Shown here: positions 50,705 through 58,654 of the stretch, piece by piece | Layout of the letters: every line of letters starts with the position of its first letter | How positions within the stretch are numbered: the stretch's first letter is position 1 | DNA from: an uncultured Collinsella sp. | GTDB taxonomy: Bacteria; Actinomycetota; Coriobacteriia; Coriobacteriales; Coriobacteriaceae | DNA length: 64,000 bases | Assembly: GCA_934647195.1 (NCBI GenBank) | Contig: CAKUFD010000008.1 | Location: 1 to 64,000, forward strand | Direction: 5' to 3' | Notes under the pieces: model-generated | The model's database searches: none | The model's input: the letters and a program-made list of their open reading frames with translations, nothing else | What the model was told of the DNA's origin: nothing | Position numbers and translations under genes: made by a program

Positions 50705-50733
50705 TTGAAATCGGAGCCGATTCACCGTAACCT
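50705..50733 (+). promoter_or_regulatory. Putative promoter of rpsA
   Basis: TTGAAA (50705-50710) and TAACCT (50728-50733) are separated by 17 nt. The leader to the TTG start would be about 150 nt, which would leave room for autoregulation. Confidence 0.45.
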
Positions 50734-50886
50734 ATACCATCGTGATTGCATAAGCGTCACGTCAGTATCTGTTGGCCCCCGAGATATATCCAAACGGTGC
50801 GCGCGCCGGATGGCTTCTTTGTCCGTTCCTACCGCACATCTGCAGGCTTGCAATCGGGGCCCCGTAAGTTCGAAAGGGGTCCACCT

Positions 50887-52068
50887 TTGAGTGAGATTCA
50901 GAACACGTCCGTTTTTTCGCTGGATGAGGGTGCGGACGACGAGATGGAGAAGAGCCTGAACGACCTTCCCACCTTTGATGAGGGCGACCTTGTCACCGGT
51001 ACGGTCGCTTCCATCGGTCGCGATGAGGTCCTGGTAGACCTTCACTCCAAGTCCGAGGGCGTCATTCCCGTTCGCGAGCTCTCCATCCGCAAGGATATCA
51101 ACCCTGCAGATATCGTCGCTCTTGGCGATACCGTTGAGGCCCAGGTTGTTCAGAAAGAGGACAAGGAGGGCCGCATGGTCCTCTCCAAGCGTCGTGCTGA
51201 GTACGAGCGCGCCTGGAACCGCATCGAGGAGAAGTTCAACTCCGGCGAGAACGTCGAGGGCGAGGTCATCGAGGTCGTCAAGGGCGGTCTTATCCTCGAC
51301 ATCGGCCTGCGCGGCTTCCTGCCCGCCTCCCTCGTGGACCTGCGCCGCGTGAAGGATCTCACCTCTTACCTGCACACCTCCATCGAGGCTCGCGTCATCG
51401 AGATGGATCGCAACCGCAACAACGTCGTTCTGTCCCGCCGCGTGGTGCTCGAGGAGTCCCGCAAGGCCGAGCGTTCCGAGATTCTCTCCAAGCTCAAGAG
51501 CGGCATGCGCCTCAAGGGCACCGTTTCCTCCATCGTGGACTTCGGTGCATTTGTGGACCTCGGCGGCATCGACGGCCTGATTCACATCTCCGAGCTCTCT
51601 TGGAACCACGTTAACCATCCCTCCGAGGTCGTCAAGGTCGGCCAGGAGGTTGAGGTTGAGGTGCTCGACGTCGACCTGAACCGTGAGCGCATCTCCCTCG
51701 GTCTCAAGCAGACCACCGAGGATCCTTGGCGTGCACTCGTCAAGAAGTACCCCGTGGGCGCTATCGTCGAGGGTTCCGTCACCAAGCTCGTGCCGTTTGG
51801 CGCTTTCGTCGACCTCGGCGAGGGCATCGAGGGCCTGGTGCACATCTCCGAGATGGCCAACAAGCATGTCGACCAGCCTTCTCAGGTCACCCACGTGGGC
51901 GACAAGGTGCAGGTCAAGGTCATGGAGATCGACCTCGATCGTCGTCGTATCTCCCTGTCCATGAAGTCTGCTGCTGAGACCCTGGGCTTCGAGATCGACG
52001 TCACCCCGCTTCCCAACGAGAAGAAGGATGACGAGACTGAGGTCGAGGCTGAGGCTGACGCCGAGTAG
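50887..52068 (+). CDS. rpsA: 30S ribosomal protein S1 (four S1 domains)
   Basis: mRNA-binding ribosomal protein that helps translation initiation. It has 393 aa with four S1 repeats: EGDLVTGTVASIGRDEVLVDL (in part GDLVTGTV), EGEVIEVVKGGLILDI, LKGTVSSIVDFGAFVDLGG and VEGSVTKLVPFGAFVDLGE, beginning near residues 32, 118, 203 and 288. This four-domain form is typical of Actinobacteria. An acidic Glu/Ala tail ends the protein. The start is taken as TTG at 50887, because AAAGGGG (50873-50879) lies 7 nt upstream and homology begins here. The first ATG in this part of the frame (50944) would lose about 19 conserved-length residues. Confidence 0.93.
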   Translation: MSEIQNTSVFSLDEGADDEMEKSLNDLPTFDEGDLVTGTVASIGRDEVLVDLHSKSEGVIPVRELSIRKDINPADIVALGDTVEAQVVQKEDKEGRMVLSKRRAEYERAWNRIEEKFNSGENVEGEVIEVVKGGLILDIGLRGFLPASLVDLRRVKDLTSYLHTSIEARVIEMDRNRNNVVLSRRVVLEESRKAERSEILSKLKSGMRLKGTVSSIVDFGAFVDLGGIDGLIHISELSWNHVNHPSEVVKVGQEVEVEVLDVDLNRERISLGLKQTTEDPWRALVKKYPVGAIVEGSVTKLVPFGAFVDLGEGIEGLVHISEMANKHVDQPSQVTHVGDKVQVKVMEIDLDRRRISLSMKSAAETLGFEIDVTPLPNEKKDDETEVEAEADAE

Positions 52069-52092
52069 CGTTTCTTTTCATAGAACGTGATA

Positions 52093-52127
52093 ACGACCCC
52101 CGGTGGATTTCCCCCGGGGGTCGTTTT
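52093..52127 (+). terminator. Terminator of rpsA
   Basis: ACGACCCCCGG (52093-52103) pairs with CCGGGGGTCGT (52114-52124), followed by a short T tract. Confidence 0.9.
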
Positions 52128-52228
52128 GTCGCCGACCTTCCAGCACGACGAGGCTCGCTCCTGTGCAGAGATTGTCCTGCATGCTATGATGAGCAACGTT
52201 TGGATTCGATTGATGGGCGGGTTGAGTG

Positions 52229-52903
52229 ATGGGCCAAGATTCGGCTCCCTTTGTTAATCGCGGTGCGGTGCTTTTGGACTTTGACGGAACGATTGCCGAC
52301 ACCGGCTCCTATATCCTGCATTGTGCTCGCAGGGCGTTGCTTGAGTGCGGCTATCCGGAGGAAGCGAATGGCGACCTTCGCTGCTTGATCGGCCCGCCTC
52401 TCTTCAACGGGTTTTCCGACCTTTGCCATAAACCCCTGGAAGAGGGTGAGCGTATCACCGCTGTTTATCGTCGGCTGTTTGACGCGGACATGTCGCCCGA
52501 TTATTACCCGGTCTTTCCCGGCATGCGTGAGCTGATTGCTGCTCTCCATGGACAAGGGAGGCGAGTCGCCGTTGCGACGTCGCGCCTTGAGATTACGGCG
52601 CGCCAAATGATCGATTCCCTTGATCTCCCTCCCTTTGATGCGGTTGTGGGCAGGCTTGAGCCCGGTCGCGATACCAAGGCGGAATCTATTCGTGACGCCA
52701 TGGCTCAGCTTGGTGCCGCTATCGATGACTCTGTGATGGTGGGCGATCGTTTTCATGACGTTTACGGTGCGCATGAACGAGGGATTCCCTGCATAGGCAT
52801 CTATACGGGCGCCGCGGATGAGGGAGAGCATGAGCGAGCCGGGGCGGATTTCGTTGCGCATGATGTTGCGGAGCTCGCTTGGGCTTTGGGCGTTGAGCTG
52901 TAA
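52229..52903 (+). CDS. HAD family hydrolase, phosphoglycolate phosphatase-like
   Basis: A 224-aa HAD subfamily IA hydrolase. Motif I is LLDFDGTIADTG (nucleophile Asp near 17), a helical cap follows (residues about 25-95), motif II is in VAVATSRLE, motif III Lys is in RDTKAESI, and motif IV is MVGDRFHDVYGA. It resembles Gph/PpaX-like phosphatases; the substrate is unknown. An ATG (52229) preceded by a weak SD is chosen over the GTG one codon earlier. It lies 57 nt before the PepV-like gene on the same strand. Confidence 0.86.
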   Translation: MGQDSAPFVNRGAVLLDFDGTIADTGSYILHCARRALLECGYPEEANGDLRCLIGPPLFNGFSDLCHKPLEEGERITAVYRRLFDADMSPDYYPVFPGMRELIAALHGQGRRVAVATSRLEITARQMIDSLDLPPFDAVVGRLEPGRDTKAESIRDAMAQLGAAIDDSVMVGDRFHDVYGAHERGIPCIGIYTGAADEGEHERAGADFVAHDVAELAWALGVEL

Positions 52904-52960
52904 AGCGCTTCGCCTCGTCTGATTCATATGGTTGTACACGGCTTGGATTGGAGCTGCATA

Positions 52961-54373
52961 ATGGATAAAGAACTCGAGAAGCGCGTTGACGAGTACGTCG
53001 ACGAGGTATGGGACGATGTCCTAGAAGATATCGCCACCCTGGTGGCGGTGCCTTCCGTGGCAATCGAGGGCGCAAACGAGCCGGGTGCTCCGTTTGGTAA
53101 GGACTCGCGCGCTGCTCTTGACTGCGCGTTGGGCATTGCTGCGAAGCTCGGTTACCAGACCTCCGACGATGAGGGCTATATGGGCATGGCGGATATTCCC
53201 GGCGAGTCAGAGCGCCAGATCGCTACGATTGCTCATGTCGACGTGGTTCCCGCCGGCCCGGGTTGGAGCACCGATCCCTTCACCCTGGTGCGTCGCGATG
53301 GCTGGCTGCTCGGCCGCGGTGTCATCGACGACAAGGGCCCTGCCGTTCTCGGCCTGTACGCTGGCGCATTTCTCCTTCGTGAGGGCGTGACCCCCAGGTA
53401 TACGTTCCGCGCGCTTCTGGGCTGCGATGAGGAGACGGGCATGAAGGACGTGCCGCATTACCTGTCGACTCACGAGGACCCGGCGTTCCTGTTTACCCCC
53501 GACGCGGAGTTCCCGGTTTGCAACGCGGAGAAGGGCCAGTTTGGTGCCACCTTTACCAGCGGTGCTATCGCCGATGGCAAGATTTTGTCCTGGAGCGGTG
53601 CAGAGGCCACCAACGCCATTCCGTCTCAGTCCATCTGCGAGGTCGCCGTTGACGCTTCTGAGCTTCCTGCCCCTGTGGCCAATGCCGATCGTCTGACAAT
53701 CGAGTCTGCGGGCGAGGGCCGTGCGCGCATCACGGGGCAGGGCATCGGTGGACACGCCTCCATGCCCGAGGGTACGCTCAACGCCATTTCGCTCGTGCTT
53801 GGGTACCTTAAAGAGGCGGGCATCTGCGAGGGCGATGAAGCGCAGGCGCTCGAGCTGCTTTCTATCATCCATGCCGATACGGCAGGTGCCGCTTTGGGTA
53901 TTGCTGCCTCGAATGATGCTTTTGGACCCCTTACGCTCAACGGCGGCACTATCGAGGTCAAGGAGGGCCGTATCCTCCAGACCATCGATGTCCGCCTGCC
54001 CAACTGCGTGAACCTGACCGAGCTTGAGGATACCTGCCGTGCCGTGGCCGAGCGCTTTGGCGCAACGCTGAACGTCGACCATGCGGTCGAGGCCTTCTAT
54101 ATCCCTGCGGATAACCCGGCGGTCAAGACGCTCATCGATACCTATAACGATGTGACGGGCGAGAACGCCACTCCGTTTTCCATGGGCGGCGGCACCTATG
54201 CCCGTAAGTTCAAGAGCGCCGTTTCCTTTGGCGCCGAGACCCATGGCCTGGTGCTGCCCGAGTGGGCAGGCCTCATGCATGGCCCCAACGAGGCTGCGAG
54301 CGAGGCACAGCTCAAGCAGGCGCTGAAGATCTATATCCTGGCGATCTTCCGCTTGATGGAGCTGGACCTGTAA
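52961..54373 (+). CDS. pepV: M20 family dipeptidase (PepV type)
   Basis: A 470-aa zinc dipeptidase. Metal and catalytic motifs are IATIAHVDVVPAG (His and Asp), GRGVIDDKGPAV (bridging Asp), LGCDEETGMKD (catalytic Glu-Glu), TPDAEFPV (Asp) and the C-terminal GLMHGPNEA (His). The long lid with GGHASMPEGT is typical of PepV rather than the shorter M20 enzymes. GGAG lies 7 nt upstream of the ATG at 52961; an in-frame start 11 codons earlier lacks this. It follows the HAD gene and ends in a strong terminator. Confidence 0.9.
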   Translation: MDKELEKRVDEYVDEVWDDVLEDIATLVAVPSVAIEGANEPGAPFGKDSRAALDCALGIAAKLGYQTSDDEGYMGMADIPGESERQIATIAHVDVVPAGPGWSTDPFTLVRRDGWLLGRGVIDDKGPAVLGLYAGAFLLREGVTPRYTFRALLGCDEETGMKDVPHYLSTHEDPAFLFTPDAEFPVCNAEKGQFGATFTSGAIADGKILSWSGAEATNAIPSQSICEVAVDASELPAPVANADRLTIESAGEGRARITGQGIGGHASMPEGTLNAISLVLGYLKEAGICEGDEAQALELLSIIHADTAGAALGIAASNDAFGPLTLNGGTIEVKEGRILQTIDVRLPNCVNLTELEDTCRAVAERFGATLNVDHAVEAFYIPADNPAVKTLIDTYNDVTGENATPFSMGGGTYARKFKSAVSFGAETHGLVLPEWAGLMHGPNEAASEAQLKQALKIYILAIFRLMELDL

Positions 54374-54397
54374 ACCGAGCGCTCGTTTACCCTTTAG

Positions 54398-54431
54398 ATG
54401 CCCCGGTGGCTTTGCCGCCGGGGCATTTTTT
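54398..54431 (+). terminator. Terminator of the PepV-type dipeptidase gene
   Basis: ATGCCCCGG-T-GGC pairs with GCC-G-CCGGGGCAT around TTT, followed by six T residues. Confidence 0.9.
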
Positions 54432-54506
54432 ATGCCGTTTTCTCCAGCAGGGGCCATTCGCGCTCACTTCGCACGGAATTAACCAAACGACCCTTTTGTA
54501 AAGAGC

Positions 54507-54600
54507 GCGTAAATGACGCACGAGAGCTGCGTAATGTTTGGTCACGTGTGCGTAATGAGGTGACGTTGAGCGAAAAAACGCGTCGGCGTGCGTCTAAAGT
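54507..54600 (+). promoter_or_regulatory. Possible Pho-type promoter: 11-bp-phased repeats and -10
   Basis: GCGTAA occurs at 54507, 54529 and 54550, spaced 22 and 21 bp, that is, in phase with 11-bp units (GCGTAAATGAC, GCACGAGAGCT, GCGTAATGTTT and so on). A -10-like TAAAGT lies at 54595-54600 and no -35 is seen. This layout fits activator-dependent Pho promoters, whose response regulator binds 11-bp direct repeats. The repeat sequence itself is not a consensus I recognise. Confidence 0.45.
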
Positions 54601-54625
54601 CCTCATCAAGGATGTAAGCAGGTGG

Positions 54626-54772
54626 GGTTGCACCGAACGGTTTCTCGCAGGGGATTCGGGCATCTGCTCCTATGCGGGAAGCCGTGCGGTGCAACCAGAT
54701 CCGATCGTCGGGCAAAGGGTGCGACGAGGATCTAGAGGCCATCTGCGTTGGTATGCGAACGAATATGTTCGC
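54626..54772 (+). ncRNA. Structured pstS leader: three consecutive hairpins
   Basis: Hairpin 1 (54626-54696) has a 10-bp outer stem GGTTGCACCG / CGGTGCAACC, then ACGG/CCGT and TTCTCGCA/TGCGGGAA inside. Hairpin 2 (54697-54733) starts at the next base: AGATCC/GGATCT enclosing CGTCG/CGACG. Hairpin 3 (54755-54772) is GCGAAC/GTTCGC and ends directly before the pstS SD. No terminator is present. It looks like an ordered cis-acting RNA; no known riboswitch class is recognised. Confidence 0.55.
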
Positions 54773-54784
54773 GAAAGGAGAACC

Positions 54785-55726
54785 ATGTTCGACTATTCTT
54801 GCTCTCGTCGTCAGTTCCTGGGTCTTGCTGGTGGCATTGCCGCCATGGCCGGTCTTGGCCTTGCCGGTTGCGGCAACTCTGCGGCTCCCGCTTCCACGGG
54901 CTCCGCTGCCGGTTCTGCTGCTGCTAAGGATATCGCTGGCGAGGTGACCTACGATGGCGCTTCTTCGTTCCAGGCGCTCGTTGAGGCTGCTGCCGAGAAG
55001 TTCATGGACAAGTACCCCGATGTCATCATCTCCGGCTCCGGTAACGGTTCGGGCAAGGGCCTGACTGCTGTTGCCGCCGGCACCGTGACCATCGGCAACT
55101 CCGATGTCTTCGCCGAGACCAAGCTCGAGGAAGACGATGTCAAGAACCTCGTCGATCACGAGGTTGCCGTTGTTGGCATGGGTCCTGTGGTCTCCAAGAA
55201 CGTGAAGGTCGACGACCTTTCCCTCGAGCAGCTGAAGGGCATCTTCTCCGGCGCTATCACTAACTGGAAAGAGGTTGGTGGCGACGACGCTACCATCGTC
55301 GTACTTAACCGTAAGGCTGGTTCCGGCACCCGCGCTACCTTCGAGGCTGCTGTCTTTGGCTCCGAGGCCAACGAGTTCAAGGGCGATGCCGAGCTCGACA
55401 AGTCCGGCGACGTTCAGACTCAGCTCTCCAGCACCGATAACGCCATCTCCTATCTCGACTTCTCCCACTACGACGACTCCAAGTTCAACGCCGTCAAGGT
55501 CGAGGGCGTCGAGCCCAAGAGCGAGAACGTCTACGACAACAAGTTCCCCATCTGGGCTACCGAGCACATGTACTGCGCCAAGGATGCCGACGAGGCCACC
55601 ACTGCCTTCCTGGACTTCATGCTTTCCGACGACGTCCAGAAGGAGCTCGTCGAGGAGCAGGGCTTCATCCCCGTTTCTGAGATGAAGGTTGTCAAGGACG
55701 CCGCCGGCAAGGTGACCGAGAAATAA
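54785..55726 (+). CDS. pstS: Phosphate ABC transporter substrate-binding protein PstS
   Basis: High-affinity phosphate receptor. It has 313 aa. The N-terminus carries a twin-arginine motif (SRRQFLG), a hydrophobic stretch and a lipobox (LAGC), so it is predicted to be a Tat-exported lipoprotein. Phosphate-contact blocks are SGSGNGSGKGL, NSDVF, and the RKAGSGTRATFE loop. GAAAGGAG ends 4 nt before the ATG at 54785. It heads pstSCAB behind a structured leader. Phosphate starvation control is likely; no phoU or PhoR/PhoP genes are next to it. Confidence 0.95.
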   Translation: MFDYSCSRRQFLGLAGGIAAMAGLGLAGCGNSAAPASTGSAAGSAAAKDIAGEVTYDGASSFQALVEAAAEKFMDKYPDVIISGSGNGSGKGLTAVAAGTVTIGNSDVFAETKLEEDDVKNLVDHEVAVVGMGPVVSKNVKVDDLSLEQLKGIFSGAITNWKEVGGDDATIVVLNRKAGSGTRATFEAAVFGSEANEFKGDAELDKSGDVQTQLSSTDNAISYLDFSHYDDSKFNAVKVEGVEPKSENVYDNKFPIWATEHMYCAKDADEATTAFLDFMLSDDVQKELVEEQGFIPVSEMKVVKDAAGKVTEK

Positions 55727-55782
55727 CGACGGCGCCTTCGCGTTCTTTTCCTGCTGACTGTTGCTACAACGAAAGGTGCGTA

Positions 55783-56691
55783 ATGGCAAAGCAGATGCCA
55801 AAACGCAACCTTGAAAAAGTGGGTTTGGGTGTCACGGGCGCGTGCGTCGTGCTCGTGACACTTGTTGTGTTGGCCCTGATCGTCATGGTCGCTCGGAAGG
55901 GTCTCTCCGCCTTTTTCAAGGATGGCGTCAATGTTGCCGGGTTCTTTGGGGGAACCAAATGGGACCTCTCGAACACGGATCAAAGCGGTATGCCCTATAC
56001 CGGTGCTCTTCCCCTGATCGTCACGTCGTTTTCCGTGACGATTCTCTCCACGCTCATTGCATTGCCTATCTCGCTGGGCTCGGCGATTTTCGCGGTCGAG
56101 ATTCGTCCGCGTTTTGGCTCCAAGGTCTTCCAGCCTTTGATTGAGCTGTTGACGGGTATTCCCTCGGTCGTGTTCGGTCTCATCGGTTTCCATGTTGTCG
56201 TGGGCGCGTGCAAGGCGATCTTCGGAGTCTCGACTGGCCTGGGCATCCTTCCCGGTTCCATCGTTTTGGCTGTCATGATTCTGCCGACGGTAACCACGCT
56301 TTCCATCGATGCACTGCGCGCCGTGCCGGATGGCTATCGTCAGGGCTCCTTGGCGCTTGGCTACACGCGTTGGCAGACCATTTGGCACGTTGTGCTCAAG
56401 AGCGCCCTTCCTTCGCTCATGACTGCCGTGATTTTGGGCATGACCCGCGCCTTTGGCGAGACGCTTGCCGTGCGCATGGTGATCGGCGGTATCGAGAAGA
56501 TGCCCACCGGCTTGCTCGACGCCGCGTCCACTATCACCACCACGCTCACTACCAGCATGGCGGTCTATGCAGAAGGCTCCGCGCAGGACGATATCCTGTG
56601 GGCGCTCGGCCTGCTGCTCATGGGCATGTCGCTCATCTTCATCTTGATCATCCATCTCATCGGTCGTAAGGGGGCGAAGGCTCATGGCTAA
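55783..56691 (+). CDS. pstC: Phosphate ABC transporter permease PstC
   Basis: Integral membrane subunit of the Pst importer. It has 302 aa with about six helices. LPLIVTSFSVTILSTLIALPISLG (in part PLIVTSFSVT) and the conserved LTGIPSVVFGLIG segment near 125 are typical, as is the EAA-like cytoplasmic loop ALRAVPDGYRQGSLALGYTRWQT (in part DGYRQGSLALG). AAAGG lies upstream of the ATG. It starts 56 nt after pstS and overlaps pstA by 8 nt. Confidence 0.95.
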   Translation: MAKQMPKRNLEKVGLGVTGACVVLVTLVVLALIVMVARKGLSAFFKDGVNVAGFFGGTKWDLSNTDQSGMPYTGALPLIVTSFSVTILSTLIALPISLGSAIFAVEIRPRFGSKVFQPLIELLTGIPSVVFGLIGFHVVVGACKAIFGVSTGLGILPGSIVLAVMILPTVTTLSIDALRAVPDGYRQGSLALGYTRWQTIWHVVLKSALPSLMTAVILGMTRAFGETLAVRMVIGGIEKMPTGLLDAASTITTTLTTSMAVYAEGSAQDDILWALGLLLMGMSLIFILIIHLIGRKGAKAHG

Positions 56692-57610
56692 GTCGGCAAC
56701 TCAGGCGCAAGACGCCTATCTTGAGCGCTCGCAGCGCAACGACAGGATCGCGACCGGTGTGCTTACACTCATCGTGGGCCTCGTGATGGTCATTGTCGTG
56801 TCGATGGTGCTCTTTATTTTGAGCCAGGGTATCGGAACGCTTTTCAAGCCCGGTTTTCTGACCGAGGCTTCGCGCGCCAACGGTACTCAGGGCGGCGTTG
56901 CCTATCAGCTGTTTGATTCGTTTTACCTGCTGATTCTGACGCTTGTCATCTCACTTCCCATCAGCCTGGGCGGTGCGGTGTTTTTGGTCGAGTACGCACC
57001 CGACGGCCCTGTCACGAGCATTGCGTCGACGGCTATCGAGACCCTTTCGTCGCTGCCGTCGATTGTCGTGGGCATGTTTGGCTTTTTGGTCTTTAGCGTG
57101 AACTTTGGCTGGAAATACTCGATTCTTTCGGGTGCCGTCGCGCTTACCATGTTCAACATCCCCATCCTCGTACGCGTGATTCAGCAGGCGCTGGAAGATG
57201 TCCCCGCTTCTCAGCGCGATGCATGTCTTGCCATGGGCCTCACTCGTTGGGAGACCACGGTGCATGTCCTGATTCCCGTGGCTATGCCCGCAATCGTCAC
57301 AGGCGTGGTGCTTTCGGCTGGCCGCGTGTTCGGTGAGGCTGCTGCTCTGCTCTTCACCTCGGGCATGAGCTCGCCGGTGCGTTTGAATTTCTTCACGCTC
57401 AACTTCGCAAGTCCCACCTGCGCCTGGAATGTGTTTAGGCCTGCCGAGTCGCTCGCCGTGCATATCTACAAGATTTACGGCGAGGGAAGCCCCGAGGCTC
57501 AAACTATCGTTTGGGGCACTGCCGCCCTGTTGATGATCTGCGTGCTTTTGTTCAACGTCGCCGCGCGTATCGTTGGCAAGGCTCTTGCAAGGAGGATGAC
57601 GGCCGAATGA
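56684..57610 (+). CDS. pstA: Phosphate ABC transporter permease PstA
   Basis: Second membrane subunit of the Pst importer, pairing with PstC. It has 308 aa with about six helices. ETLSSLPSIVVGMFGF (near 120) and the EAA loop QALEDVPASQRDACLAMGLTRWET (in part DVPASQRDACLAMG) are diagnostic. GRVFGEAAALLFTSG follows. Overlaps pstC by 8 nt and pstB by 4 nt (ATGA), so the three genes are translationally coupled. Confidence 0.95.
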   Translation: MAKSATQAQDAYLERSQRNDRIATGVLTLIVGLVMVIVVSMVLFILSQGIGTLFKPGFLTEASRANGTQGGVAYQLFDSFYLLILTLVISLPISLGGAVFLVEYAPDGPVTSIASTAIETLSSLPSIVVGMFGFLVFSVNFGWKYSILSGAVALTMFNIPILVRVIQQALEDVPASQRDACLAMGLTRWETTVHVLIPVAMPAIVTGVVLSAGRVFGEAAALLFTSGMSSPVRLNFFTLNFASPTCAWNVFRPAESLAVHIYKIYGEGSPEAQTIVWGTAALLMICVLLFNVAARIVGKALARRMTAE

Positions 57611-58470
57611 GCGTAGAGACTTCGGCGGCACAGCCCGCTTCTACGAGCGCTGATTTTATGGCGAGCGTGAGCTCGAGTGAAAAGCAAAACCGCGTGTCAG
57701 GCTTCGCCATCTCCGACGAGGTGGTGCTCGAGACCAAGGACGTGAACGTCTACTACGGCAACCATCATGCGCTGCACGATACCTCGCTGGCCTTCCATAA
57801 GGACGAGATCACGGCCCTCATCGGACCTTCCGGTTGCGGTAAATCGACGTTCCTTCGCAGTCTTAACCTTATGAATCGCGAGATTCGAGGCTGCCGTGTC
57901 GAGGGCGAGATCGAGTATCGCGGACACAACATCAATACGCCGAGCGAGAACCTCTATGAGCTGCGTAAATCCATTGGCATGGTGTTTCAGCAGCCTAATC
58001 CCTTCCATATGTCCATCTACGACAACATCACGTTCGCCCCTCGTCGCCATGGCGTGCGCGGCAAGGACGCTCTCGATCAGATGGTCGAGGAGAGCCTGCG
58101 CGGAGCGGCGCTGTGGGACGAGGTCAAAGATAAGCTCGATAAGAGCGCCTTTGCCTTATCCGGCGGCCAGCAGCAGCGTCTGTGCATAGCGCGTACCCTC
58201 GCCATGCATCCCGATGTGATCTTGTTCGACGAGCCGTGTTCGGCGCTTGATCCCATCTCGACGCTGGCTATCGAGGACCTTATGCGCAACGTGGTCAAGG
58301 ATCGCGCCATCGTGATCGTCACCCATAACATGGAGCAGGCGAGCCGCGTGTCGAACCGCACTGCTTTCTTCTACATGGGCGATATGGTTGAGTATGGCGA
58401 GACCGAGCAGATCTTCCAGTGTCCAAACGACGCTCGTCTTAACGATTACCTCACGGGCATGTTCTCCTAG
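57607..58470 (+). CDS. pstB: Phosphate ABC transporter ATP-binding protein PstB
   Basis: ATPase of the Pst importer. It has 287 aa. Walker A is GPSGCGKSTFLR (near 77), the Q-loop is in GMVFQQPNPFHMS, the signature is LSGGQQQRLCIARTLA and Walker B is VILFDEPCSALDP. A 35-40 residue Ser/Ala-rich N-terminal extension precedes the domain. The ATG at 57607 overlaps the pstA stop. A terminator follows, so phoU is not in this operon. Confidence 0.96.
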   Translation: MSVETSAAQPASTSADFMASVSSSEKQNRVSGFAISDEVVLETKDVNVYYGNHHALHDTSLAFHKDEITALIGPSGCGKSTFLRSLNLMNREIRGCRVEGEIEYRGHNINTPSENLYELRKSIGMVFQQPNPFHMSIYDNITFAPRRHGVRGKDALDQMVEESLRGAALWDEVKDKLDKSAFALSGGQQQRLCIARTLAMHPDVILFDEPCSALDPISTLAIEDLMRNVVKDRAIVIVTHNMEQASRVSNRTAFFYMGDMVEYGETEQIFQCPNDARLNDYLTGMFS

Positions 58471-58546
58471 TCGGAATATGTTCCGCTGGCCCGCCGGAGC
58501 GGTGTGCGTTTCCACCGCGTGCGCCACCGGTGCGGCGCTTTGCACA

Positions 58547-58586
58547 AGGGCACTGCGATCGCCCTTTCGGTCGCAGTGCCCTTTTC
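58547..58586 (+). terminator. Terminator of pstSCAB
   Basis: AGGGCACTGCGA (58547-58558) pairs with TCGCAGTGCCCT (58571-58582), followed by TTTTC. Confidence 0.93.
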
Positions 58587-58619
58587 TTATGCGTGTGCGG
58601 AGTCGCGTGCTAGCATGGA

Positions 58620-58637
58620 TACTTGACTGAACAAGTA
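58620..58637 (+). other. Small hairpin in the ABC-F leader
   Basis: TACTTG (58620-58625) pairs with CAAGTA (58632-58637), 17 nt before the ABC-F start. A TGCTAGCAT extended -10-like element lies just upstream (about 58608-58616), so the transcript may start at or near the hairpin. Confidence 0.3.
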
Positions 58638-58654
58638 CGTTAGGCGGTATCTCT

